Shown here: positions 35,188-43,406 of the stretch, piece after piece
Layout: each line of letters begins with the position of its first letter
Numbering within the stretch: the stretch's first letter is position 1
Assembly: GCA_017938315.1 (NCBI GenBank)
Contig: JAGBBV010000015.1
Span: 1 to 64,000, forward strand
Direction: 5' to 3'
DNA length: 64,000 nt
Origin: Lachnospiraceae bacterium
GTDB lineage: Bacteria; Bacillota; Clostridia; Lachnospirales; Lachnospiraceae
Translations under genes and position numbers: made by a program
The notes under the pieces: generated by a model
Database searches by the model: none
The model's input: the letters and a program-made list of their open reading frames with translations, nothing else
Told to the model about the DNA's origin: nothing

Positions 35188-36258
35188 ATGAAAAAAGGAT
35201 TTATGGAAATGCGAAAAAAAAGTGTTATTGTGGCTATGATGTGCCTTGCATGCCTGCTGGCCGGATGCGGTAAAAATACAAATGTGGAAAAAGTTGTGCT
35301 GACTGCAGGTTTTCAGGCAGATGAAGTATTCCGTATAGAGGACATATCCTGTAGCAAAACAGAAATCATGCTTTTGCTTACAAACACGCAAAATCAATAC
35401 AAAAGCGTTTACGGAGAAGAAATTTTGGAAAAAGACTTTAACGGAATCACGCTGGAAGAACAAATAAAAGAAAATATTTTGGCGCAGATTTCCCAAATAA
35501 AGACAATGAATTTGCTTGCCCGGGAACAAAACGTCAACCTTGATGAAGAAGAAATAGAAAAGGTGAAGGAAGCTGCAGAGGCGTATTATGCGTCACTAAA
35601 CGAAACTGAAAAAGAGAAAATGCAACTGTCACAGGAGATAGTGGAAAACCTGTATTATGAGTATGCACTTGCACAAAAGGTGTACCGGTATATCATTAGG
35701 GATATTAATCCCGAGATAAGTGATGATGAGGCAAGAACGGTGACGGTTCAGCATATTCTGTTTAAAACCTATGAAGTGGATGGTACCGGACAGAAAGTAG
35801 ATTATTCGGAGGACGCAAAGGCAGATACTTATATGCAGGCACAGGAAGTTCTAAGGATTGCAAAGTCTGAAGACGGCGATTTTGAACAATTAATGGTAGA
35901 TTACAGCGACAGTGAGGAGGGGACAATTTCCTTCGGAAAGGGGGAGATGGAAACCGCCTTTGAAGAGATTGCGTTCAATCTTGAAACCGGTGAAATAAGT
36001 GAAATTATTGAAACATCTTACGGATATCATATCATAAAATGCATGAATACTTTTAACAGGGAAGAGACTGATGCAAATAAGATAAAAATAGTGGAAAAAA
36101 GAAGGCAGGAAGTGTTTGGGCAGGAATATGAAACCTATGCACAGACACTTACCAAGAAACTGAATGAAGATTTATGGGATGATATTACGCTATTTCGGGA
36201 AGAAGCAATAACAACCCGGAATTTCTACGAAATTTATGAAGAATACATTCAAAAATAA
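35188..36258 (+). CDS. Parvulin-type peptidyl-prolyl isomerase lipoprotein
   Basis: A 356-residue exported foldase of the PrsA/SurA type. The signal peptide ends in the lipobox LLAGC (Cys near residue 27), so it should be anchored outside the membrane. A SurA-like helical N-domain (~45-180) precedes one parvulin domain (~185-290) marked by TVQHILFKT, YSDSEEGTISFGKG and ETSYGYHIIKC, complete for catalysis. The C-terminal tail is helical. ATG 35188 and ATG 35209 are both plausible starts, the second giving a more typical signal peptide. It follows sbcC closely and may share its transcript. Confidence 0.92.
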   Translation: MKKGFMEMRKKSVIVAMMCLACLLAGCGKNTNVEKVVLTAGFQADEVFRIEDISCSKTEIMLLLTNTQNQYKSVYGEEILEKDFNGITLEEQIKENILAQISQIKTMNLLAREQNVNLDEEEIEKVKEAAEAYYASLNETEKEKMQLSQEIVENLYYEYALAQKVYRYIIRDINPEISDDEARTVTVQHILFKTYEVDGTGQKVDYSEDAKADTYMQAQEVLRIAKSEDGDFEQLMVDYSDSEEGTISFGKGEMETAFEEIAFNLETGEISEIIETSYGYHIIKCMNTFNREETDANKIKIVEKRRQEVFGQEYETYAQTLTKKLNEDLWDDITLFREEAITTRNFYEIYEEYIQK

Positions 36259-36330
36259 AAAGAATAATGTCTTTTTATAAAAATTTAATAATTTGAAAAA
36301 CCTTGAAAAATCAAGCTTTTCAGCCTAAAA

Positions 36331-36357
36331 TTAGCACTCTAAACAGAAGAGTGCTAA
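36331..36357 (+). promoter_or_regulatory. CIRCE operator (HrcA binding site)
   Basis: TTAGCACTC, nine bases, GAGTGCTAA: an exact match to the CIRCE consensus. It ends 7 bp before the -35 box of htpG, so HrcA repression of htpG is expected. Confidence 0.95.
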
Positions 36358-36364
36358 TTTTGCC

Positions 36365-36393
36365 TTGACATTTAAAGACTGTGGAATTAGACT
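36365..36393 (+). promoter_or_regulatory. htpG promoter
   Basis: TTGACA (36365-36370), 17 bp, TAGACT (36388-36393). It lies directly downstream of the CIRCE operator; transcription would begin near 36400. Confidence 0.75.
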
Positions 36394-36444
36394 TGTTTAT
36401 GTCAGATGAATTTTAATATAATTTATACAGAAGGAGTGATTAAC

Positions 36445-38400
36445 GTGGCAGAGAAACACGGCAGTTTATCAATTAACAGTGAAAACATATTTCCGATTAT
36501 TAAGAAATGGTTGTATTCAGACCATGATATTTTTTACAGAGAGTTAATCTCTAACGGATGTGATGCGATTACCAAGTTAAAGAAACTTGATATGATGGGG
36601 GAATATTCTCTTCCGGAAGGATATAAGGCGAAGATTCAGGTGGTGGTTAATCCTGAACAGAAAACACTGAAGTTTATAGATAACGGTGTTGGTATGACGG
36701 CGGATGAAGTAGAGGAATATATCAATCAGATTGCTTTTTCCGGTGCCACCGATTTTATTGAAAAATATAAAGATAAGACTAATGAAGATCAGATTATCGG
36801 GCATTTTGGATTAGGATTTTATTCAGCATTTATGGTGGCTGATGAAGTGCACATCGATACATTGTCATGGCAGAGTGGTGCCACTGCAGTTCATTGGGAA
36901 TGCGACGGTGGTACAGAGTTTGATATGAAGGACGGAGATAGAACAGAAGTGGGTACTACTATTACCCTTTTCCTAAATGAGGATGTTCTTGAATTCTGTA
37001 ACGAGTATAAAGCAAGAGAAGTGATTAAGAAATATTGTTCCTTCATGCCCACAGAGATTTATCTTTCAAAAGAAAATGAAACCGATGAGGAAAAAAAGGA
37101 AGAACTGTTAAACGAAACACTTCCTCTCTGGGCAAAGCATCCCAATGAATGTACGAAGGAAGAATATCTTGAATTTTACCGTAAAGTATTTCAGGATTAC
37201 AAAGAGCCGTTATTCTGGATTCATTTAAATATGGATTATCCATTTAATTTAAAGGGAATTTTGTATTTCCCCAAGATTAACATGGAGTATGAATCCATTG
37301 AAGGTGTCATCAAATTATATAATAATCAGGTGTTTATTGCAGATAACATCAAGGAAGTAATTCCGGAATTTTTAATGCTTTTAAAAGGTGTGATTGATTG
37401 TCCGGATTTACCCCTTAACGTATCAAGAAGTGCACTTCAGAACGATGGATTTGTAAAGAAAATATCTGATTATATTTCCAAGAAGGTGGCTGATAAGCTG
37501 GCCGGAATGTGTAAGACAGAAAAGGAAGAATATGATAAATACTGGGATGATATCAGTCCCTTTATCAAGTTTGGCTGCTTAAAGGACGACAAGTTCTGTG
37601 AAAAGATGACAGACTATATCTTGTTTAAGAATCTTGATGGCAAGTACATGACATTGCCTGAGTGCCTTGAGGTGAATAAGACAGATCCTGACGAAGAAGA
37701 AGAAAATACCGATGAGCAGGCGGCAGAAGTACTTGATGCAGATGGTAATATTGTGACGGATGAAGAAACTGCTTCTGAAGAAGCAAAAGAAAAGATTATT
37801 TATTATGTAACCGATGAAAAACAGCAAAGTCAGTATATCAATATGTTCAGAGCAGCAAAGATGGATGCTGTTATTCTGACACATAATATAGATCAGCCTT
37901 TTGTTTCCCAATTGGAAGCAAAGAATGAAGGCATTAAATTCCAGAGAATTGATGCAGATCTTACCGAAACTTTTAAAGCCAAAACAAGCAAAAAGGTGGA
38001 AAAAGAATTCGAGGCAGCGGCTGAAAATATCGGAAAGGTTATGAAAAAAGCAATTAAAAAGGACAAAATTGCCATCAAGGTAGAGAAATTAAAGAACAAA
38101 AAGATTTCTTCCATGATTACCCTTTCCGAAGAAAGCAGAAGAATGCAGGATATGATGAAGATGTATTCCATGCCCGGAATGGATATGGGAGATTTTGGCA
38201 AGGAAGGTGAAACACTTATTTTAAATGCAAACCACCCCCTTGTACAGTATGTTATGGAACATACGGAAGGTGATAATGTGGGTATGATTTGCGAACAGCT
38301 TTACGATTTGGCGCTCATTCAGCATGCACCCCTTGAACCGGAGGCGATGAGCAAGTTTGTGGCGAGAACCAACGATATCATGTTATTACTTACAAAGTAA
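36445..38400 (+). CDS. htpG: Molecular chaperone HtpG (Hsp90)
   Basis: Bacterial Hsp90, an ATP-dependent dimeric chaperone. I start at GTG 36445, with AAGGAG at 36431-36436 and 8-nt spacing, giving 651 residues; the ATG at 36406 falls almost at the transcription start and has no site. The GHKL ATP pocket shows ELISNGCDAITK, DNGVGMTADE and GHFGLGFYSAFMVAD. The middle domain holds LPLNVSRSALQND with the catalytic-loop Arg. An acidic insert (DEEEENTDEQAAEVL, ~410-450) is longer than in E. coli HtpG, and the C-terminal dimer domain is complete. It has its own CIRCE-controlled promoter. Confidence 0.97.
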   Translation: MAEKHGSLSINSENIFPIIKKWLYSDHDIFYRELISNGCDAITKLKKLDMMGEYSLPEGYKAKIQVVVNPEQKTLKFIDNGVGMTADEVEEYINQIAFSGATDFIEKYKDKTNEDQIIGHFGLGFYSAFMVADEVHIDTLSWQSGATAVHWECDGGTEFDMKDGDRTEVGTTITLFLNEDVLEFCNEYKAREVIKKYCSFMPTEIYLSKENETDEEKKEELLNETLPLWAKHPNECTKEEYLEFYRKVFQDYKEPLFWIHLNMDYPFNLKGILYFPKINMEYESIEGVIKLYNNQVFIADNIKEVIPEFLMLLKGVIDCPDLPLNVSRSALQNDGFVKKISDYISKKVADKLAGMCKTEKEEYDKYWDDISPFIKFGCLKDDKFCEKMTDYILFKNLDGKYMTLPECLEVNKTDPDEEEENTDEQAAEVLDADGNIVTDEETASEEAKEKIIYYVTDEKQQSQYINMFRAAKMDAVILTHNIDQPFVSQLEAKNEGIKFQRIDADLTETFKAKTSKKVEKEFEAAAENIGKVMKKAIKKDKIAIKVEKLKNKKISSMITLSEESRRMQDMMKMYSMPGMDMGDFGKEGETLILNANHPLVQYVMEHTEGDNVGMICEQLYDLALIQHAPLEPEAMSKFVARTNDIMLLLTK

Positions 38401-38424
38401 AAGACAAAAGAGTGACAGGATAGA

Positions 38425-38471
38425 ATACCTTTGCATATGTTAAAAGTAAATGCATATGCAGGGGTATTTTT
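38425..38471 (+). terminator. Hairpin ending htpG that also covers the next ribosome binding site
   Basis: A 15-bp stem (38425-38439 with 38453-38467, complete if two G-U pairs are allowed) is followed by five T, the shape of an intrinsic terminator for htpG. Its 3' arm contains AGGGG, the only ribosome binding site for the ATG at 38472. The same structure can therefore stop transcription or hide the start of the next gene. Confidence 0.75.
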
Positions 38472-39734
38472 ATGTTTGAAAAAAATCTGCGAAGTACACA
38501 GAGAGATAATACAGATTTAGGAAAACTTCAAATCAACGTCACATCATCCATAGGCCTGATTCCAATACAGGATGCAACAGTTACCATATCCTATACCGGT
38601 GTGCCTGATACAACAATAGAGAGGATAAGTACAGATTCTTCAGGGCAGACTCAAGTGATAGATTTGCCGGCACCACCCATTGAATACAGTGTGGAACCAT
38701 CAAGTGAGATGCCTTATTCCGAATATAATATTCAGGTAGAAGCACCGGGGTATGAAACCGTTAATATAACAGGAACGGAAATTCTGCCTGATGTAACAGC
38801 ACTGCAACCGATTTCCATGAATCCTCTTGCACGAACACAAGTGCCGGAGGAAACCATTGTGATTCCGGAACATACATTATACGGAGAATATCCGCCTAAA
38901 ATTCCGGAGGATGAAATTAAGCCTATGGATGAGAGCGGAGAAATTGTTTTAAGCAGAGTGGTGATACCGGAGTTTGTGGTAGTACATGATGGTGCACCTC
39001 AGGATTCTACGGCACAAAACTATTATGTGAGATATAGGGATTATATTAAAAATGTGGTATCTTCTGAGATATATGCTACATGGGATGAAAATGCCATATA
39101 TGCCAATACGCTGGTGATTATGTCATTTACATTAAACAGGGTGTATACGGAATGGTATCGAAGTAAAGGGTATAATTTTACAATAACGTCTTCCACTGCT
39201 TATGATCAAAAATGGATTTACGGTAGAAATATATATGATAACGTAGGAAGAATAGTGGATTCCATATTTGCAAACTATTTGTCAAGACCGGGTGTAAGGC
39301 AGCCTATTTTTACATCCTATTGTGACGGACAGCGGGTGACCTGTGACGGACTGAGCCAATGGGGGTCGCAGTACCTGGCAAATGAAGGATATACGCCTAT
39401 AGAGATTATCAGATATTATTATGGAAATGATATGTACATTAATTCGGCAGACAGTATTTCAGGTGTTCCTTCTTCTTGGCCCGGATATGATTTGACAATC
39501 GGATCTTCAGGAGATAAAGTGAGGCAATTGCAGCAACAGCTTAACAGAATAGCAAGAAATTATCCGGCAATTCCTACTATATCGGCAGATGGAATTTATG
39601 GGGCAAGAACAGCAGAGGCAGTAAGGACATTTCAAAGGGTGTTTAATTTGCCCCAGACAGGTATAACGGACTATCCCACATGGTATAGTATTTCGAATAT
39701 TTATGTAGGAGTATCCAGAATTGCAGAACCGTAA
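38472..39734 (+). CDS. SpoIID-like protein with peptidoglycan-binding domain
   Basis: A 420-residue protein. Residues ~17-115 form a beta-sandwich resembling carboxypeptidase-regulatory/PEGA repeats (DATVTISYTG ... YNIQVEAPGYETVNI). Residues ~180-335 match the SpoIID/LytB pattern (VVSSEIYATWDENAI, then GLSQWGSQYLANEGYTPIE and IIRYYYG), although the usual catalytic surroundings are altered. Residues ~340-415 are a PG_binding_1 domain (GDKVRQLQQQLNRIA, then DGIYGARTAEAVRTFQRVF). No signal peptide or membrane anchor is visible, unusual for a wall enzyme. It may act during sporulation, where loss of a signal is tolerated in the mother cell, but that is inference. Expression may depend on the hairpin over its ribosome binding site. 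Confidence 0.75.
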   Translation: MFEKNLRSTQRDNTDLGKLQINVTSSIGLIPIQDATVTISYTGVPDTTIERISTDSSGQTQVIDLPAPPIEYSVEPSSEMPYSEYNIQVEAPGYETVNITGTEILPDVTALQPISMNPLARTQVPEETIVIPEHTLYGEYPPKIPEDEIKPMDESGEIVLSRVVIPEFVVVHDGAPQDSTAQNYYVRYRDYIKNVVSSEIYATWDENAIYANTLVIMSFTLNRVYTEWYRSKGYNFTITSSTAYDQKWIYGRNIYDNVGRIVDSIFANYLSRPGVRQPIFTSYCDGQRVTCDGLSQWGSQYLANEGYTPIEIIRYYYGNDMYINSADSISGVPSSWPGYDLTIGSSGDKVRQLQQQLNRIARNYPAIPTISADGIYGARTAEAVRTFQRVFNLPQTGITDYPTWYSISNIYVGVSRIAEP

Positions 39735-39762
39735 GAAATTGCAAAATTTATGAGATAGTCCG

Positions 39763-39792
39763 TTGCAGAAAAGGTTTGAATAATGGTATACT
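39763..39792 (+). promoter_or_regulatory. Promoter of the four-gene block
   Basis: TTGCAG (39763-39768), 18 bp, and TATACT (39787-39792) preceded by TGG, an extended -10. Transcription would start near 39800. This places TTG 39801 outside a useful leader and supports GTG 39849 as the first start. Confidence 0.65.
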
Positions 39793-39848
39793 ATAAGTAA
39801 TTGAGTTTTATTTCAGAAACACAAGAAATATTCGGAGGAATACAAAAG

Positions 39849-42800
39849 GTGCACAGCGCAGTAGAGAAAATCCTGGCAGGAGAATTTAATCAGAATATGC
39901 ATTCTTTGGATTTTTCGGTTCCGAGGATTGAGTTTTCCGTTCATCCCGGTGAAAAACATGAGGGTAGTTTTCTTATTATTGGACCGGACAATTTGCTCAC
40001 TGAAGGTAATGTGTTTACTAACAGACTTCGTATGAAATGTCTGACGGAGAGGTTTTCCGGTGTGCAGGAGGAAATTGGTTATTGTTTTGATGCTGTGAAC
40101 ATGGAAGAAGGAGAAACGGTCAAAGGGGAATTTTGTATTGTCTCAAACAGGGGAGAATATATGATTCCCTTTGAAGTAACTGTGCGGGCAGAAAGTCTGA
40201 CATCAAGTCTGGGAGATATCAGGAATTTATTTCACTTTACAAATCTGGCAAGGACCAATTGGGACGAAGCCGTAAAACTTTTTTACACAAAGGAGTTTAC
40301 ACAGATATTTAAAGGCACCGATAAACAGTATTATGCTGTTTATAAGGGGCTTTCTCAGGGTGTGAAAAGTGAGCAGAATGTAGAAGAATTTTTGCTTGAG
40401 ATTAATAAAAAACAAGAGATTGATTTTATATTGGAAGAAGAGGAAATCCGCATTCCGGACCCAAGGGACGATGCAGAGTACAAAATAGTGCTTAACAGAA
40501 ATGGATGGGGATTTTCCAAGTTGCAGGTAGATGTTAGCGGGGACTTTATCATCATAGAGAAAACCATGCTCTGTGATGATGACTTTTTGGGCAATTATGC
40601 AAGATTACCCTTTTATATTGCAAAAGAAAAATTGCACGGCGGAAAGAATTATGCAGAAATACATATCCACAATGCGTATTTTTCAAAGACAGTTAAAGTA
40701 ATTGTACATAGTCAGGGTATAAAAACAAGGGTTCCTGGAGTCCGTATACGGAAGAAACATTTAGTCATGGAACTGATGCAGTACTATGAAGGTTTTAGAA
40801 CTAAGAAGATTAATGCCCAATTATGGATGAAGGAAACAGCAGGTATTTTAGAGCGTCTTTCCGAGACGGACGAGAGGGATATCCATACCAAATTGTTTCA
40901 GGCACAATTGTTGATTACACAGGAAAGGTTTAATGAAGCAAAATGGCTGTTAGACCAAATAAAAGACTATGTGGATGCAGATGAACCGGCAGTATATTGC
41001 TATTATTTATATTTAATTACACTTATTATTACAGATGAAGAATTTGTGGAGGAAACAGCAGCACAGGTAGAGCGGATTTTTGTGCAAAACTCGGACAATT
41101 GGAGAATAGCATGGCTTCTGCTTTATCTGTCAGATGAATATACCAAAAGCCCTTCCCGTAAGTGGGTATTTTTGGAGGAACAGTTTAAAAAAGGATGTAG
41201 CAGCCCTGTTTTGTATCTGGAAGCGTATAACCTGATTATGCAGAATCCAACTTTACTCATGAGATTGGAAAGTTTTGAAAAACAGGTGCTTACCTATGCG
41301 GCCAAAAAAGAAATTATTACACCTGTAATTGCACAACAGGTTGTATATTTAGCTGCAAGAGAAAAGGAATATTCCGACAGTGTGTTTTTCTTGTTGGAAA
41401 AATGCTATGATGTAGTGCCGGAAGATGAAACCCTGCAGGTGATATGTACTCTTTTAATCAAGGGGAATCTTGCGGGAGAAAAGCAATTTAAATGGTACGC
41501 CTTGGGAATCGAGAGTAAACTCCGTATTACCAGATTATATGAATATTACATGATGTCATGTGCCATGAGCGATGATATGGAAATACCTAAAATTGTATTG
41601 ATGTATTTTGCTTTTGACAGCAGCCTTGACAGCTTGCATAATTCATATCTATATGCATATATCAATACACACAAGAATGATTTTTCGGAATTATATGATA
41701 GCTATAGGTCTCAGATAGAGCGTTTTGTGATAACCCAAGCTATGCAGGGAAAAAATAACAAATGGCTGGCATCTTTATATCGTAGCGTGCTCACGCCGGC
41801 ACTTATGACGCCGGAGATTGCAAGCGGTCTTTCAAAAGCATTGTTTGTGCATCAGATTAAAATAAAGAGATCGGATATTCAGAAGGTTATTCTTGTTTAT
41901 GAAAAAAGACAGAGCGAAATTGTAATTCCCATCTACGGAAAAGAGATATATACACCAATATATAGTTCGGATGTGCGCGTGCTATTAGAAGATGGTATGG
42001 GTAACCGTTATTGTAGGGAATCTGATTATCAAATGGATAAACTGATGATTCCTGATAAAATTTTGCACATGGCGGAACCTTATTTGACAGGGAATCTGGA
42101 CATTGCATTTTGGCTTTGTGAAAATGGACGCAGCATAGCACCTGTGAGTCACGAAAATGTTTCACAGATGAAATTGGTGGTTGATGCTGATATATTAAGC
42201 GACTCCTTGCAAAAGGAAATGCGTCTTAGATTATTGCACTATTTTTATGACAATGATTATATTGAAGAATTGGACATCTTTTTAAATCGACTTATGTATC
42301 ATCAAATTTCCAGCGCAGATTTTGCTCAAGTGGTACGTTTTCTTGTTGTCAGAGGAATGCATGAAAAAGCCTACGAGTGGATTAGATTAAGTGGTGGGGA
42401 AGGAATTGATGCGAAGCTGACCATGAGACTTTGCAGCCAGATAATTGCAGTGGAAGAAGGATGCGCGGACGAGGTGCTGTCTAATTTGACATTTCGTGCA
42501 TTCAGTGCCGGAAAATACGACGAAAATGTACTTAATTATTTGGTGAAATATTATTCCGGAACTTTAAAGGAAATGAGGGATGTTTGGAAAGCAGCCCGTG
42601 CTTTTGGTGTAGACACTTATGAGATATGTAACCGTATGTTGGTGCAGATGCTTTACACAGGAGCGTATATTGGTGAAAAGATAGAAGTGTTTAAAGATTT
42701 TATTGCCGGTGGAGGCAGATGCGATGTGGAACTGGCATTTCTGGCACAAAGCTGCTTTGATTATTTTGTGGGCGAGAAGATTACGGATGACTATATTATG

Positions 42801-43403
42801 CAAGAACTGCAGAGAGTCATAGAAAGAGAAGAAGAAATTCCTTTGGTTTGTAAACTTGCCTATACCAAATACTACTCCGAGAATAAACAGTCAATTAATG
42901 AGAAGATATCTGTACATTTGGTAGTATTCTTAAGAGAACTTCTTGCAGAAAAAATGTATTTTCCGTATTTTAAAGAGTATTGTGACAGCATTGGATTTAT
43001 GAGGTGTTTTGCGGACAAGACCATGATACAGTATAAGCTGGAAGAAGGCGATAGTGCCGTTATTCACTACCTCATGGAAGAAGAAGGAAGCAGCCGTGGA
43101 GAGTATGCACAGGAAGAAATGGAAGACATGTTTTACGGTATTTGTGTGAAGCAATTTGTTTTGTTTTTTGGGGAAAGATTGCAGTACTACATTACCGAAA
43201 ACAGCACAGGAGCAGAAATTCTTACAGGTAGTGGTACATTGGGACGCAGCGATACCGACAGGGAGCAGAAGGAAAGTAAATATAGCTTAATCAATGATAT
43301 TGCTATCGGAAGGGCGCTTAGGGATGACAATACCGTAGAACGCTTACTGCATGAATATTATGAAAAAGAATTTATCGTGAAGGAGCTATTCCATATTTTA
43401 TAA
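39849..43403 (+). CDS. Large beta/alpha-solenoid protein (DUF5717-like)
   Basis: A 1184-residue protein of unknown function. GTG 39849 has GGAGG at 39834-39838; the frame is open from TTG 39801 but without a site. The N-terminal ~350 residues look beta-rich (FSVHPGEKHEGSFLII, VKVIVHSQGIKTRVPG), possibly Ig-like modules. The remainder is a long run of amphipathic helices in TPR-like pairs (LFQAQLLITQERFNEAKWLL, VYCYYLYLITLIITDE), an alpha-solenoid. I believe it belongs to the Lachnospiraceae family DUF5717 from memory. There is no signal peptide, membrane span or catalytic motif. It is the first of four tightly packed genes, the next being Hsp70/actin-like, so a large scaffold or client-binding subunit is a reasonable inference. 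Confidence 0.75.
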   Translation: MHSAVEKILAGEFNQNMHSLDFSVPRIEFSVHPGEKHEGSFLIIGPDNLLTEGNVFTNRLRMKCLTERFSGVQEEIGYCFDAVNMEEGETVKGEFCIVSNRGEYMIPFEVTVRAESLTSSLGDIRNLFHFTNLARTNWDEAVKLFYTKEFTQIFKGTDKQYYAVYKGLSQGVKSEQNVEEFLLEINKKQEIDFILEEEEIRIPDPRDDAEYKIVLNRNGWGFSKLQVDVSGDFIIIEKTMLCDDDFLGNYARLPFYIAKEKLHGGKNYAEIHIHNAYFSKTVKVIVHSQGIKTRVPGVRIRKKHLVMELMQYYEGFRTKKINAQLWMKETAGILERLSETDERDIHTKLFQAQLLITQERFNEAKWLLDQIKDYVDADEPAVYCYYLYLITLIITDEEFVEETAAQVERIFVQNSDNWRIAWLLLYLSDEYTKSPSRKWVFLEEQFKKGCSSPVLYLEAYNLIMQNPTLLMRLESFEKQVLTYAAKKEIITPVIAQQVVYLAAREKEYSDSVFFLLEKCYDVVPEDETLQVICTLLIKGNLAGEKQFKWYALGIESKLRITRLYEYYMMSCAMSDDMEIPKIVLMYFAFDSSLDSLHNSYLYAYINTHKNDFSELYDSYRSQIERFVITQAMQGKNNKWLASLYRSVLTPALMTPEIASGLSKALFVHQIKIKRSDIQKVILVYEKRQSEIVIPIYGKEIYTPIYSSDVRVLLEDGMGNRYCRESDYQMDKLMIPDKILHMAEPYLTGNLDIAFWLCENGRSIAPVSHENVSQMKLVVDADILSDSLQKEMRLRLLHYFYDNDYIEELDIFLNRLMYHQISSADFAQVVRFLVVRGMHEKAYEWIRLSGGEGIDAKLTMRLCSQIIAVEEGCADEVLSNLTFRAFSAGKYDENVLNYLVKYYSGTLKEMRDVWKAARAFGVDTYEICNRMLVQMLYTGAYIGEKIEVFKDFIAGGGRCDVELAFLAQSCFDYFVGEKITDDYIMQELQRVIEREEEIPLVCKLAYTKYYSENKQSINEKISVHLVVFLRELLAEKMYFPYFKEYCDSIGFMRCFADKTMIQYKLEEGDSAVIHYLMEEEGSSRGEYAQEEMEDMFYGICVKQFVLFFGERLQYYITENSTGAEILTGSGTLGRSDTDREQKESKYSLINDIAIGRALRDDNTVERLLHEYYEKEFIVKELFHIL

Positions 43404-43406
43404 TCC

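Noticed and set aside
36406-36444. ATG 36406 as the htpG start
   Set aside because: It lies within a few bases of the predicted transcription start and has no Shine-Dalgarno match, whereas GTG 36445 has AAGGAG at 8 nt.
39801-39848. TTG 39801 as the start of the large solenoid gene
   Set aside because: It coincides with the predicted transcription start; GTG 39849 has GGAGG upstream.
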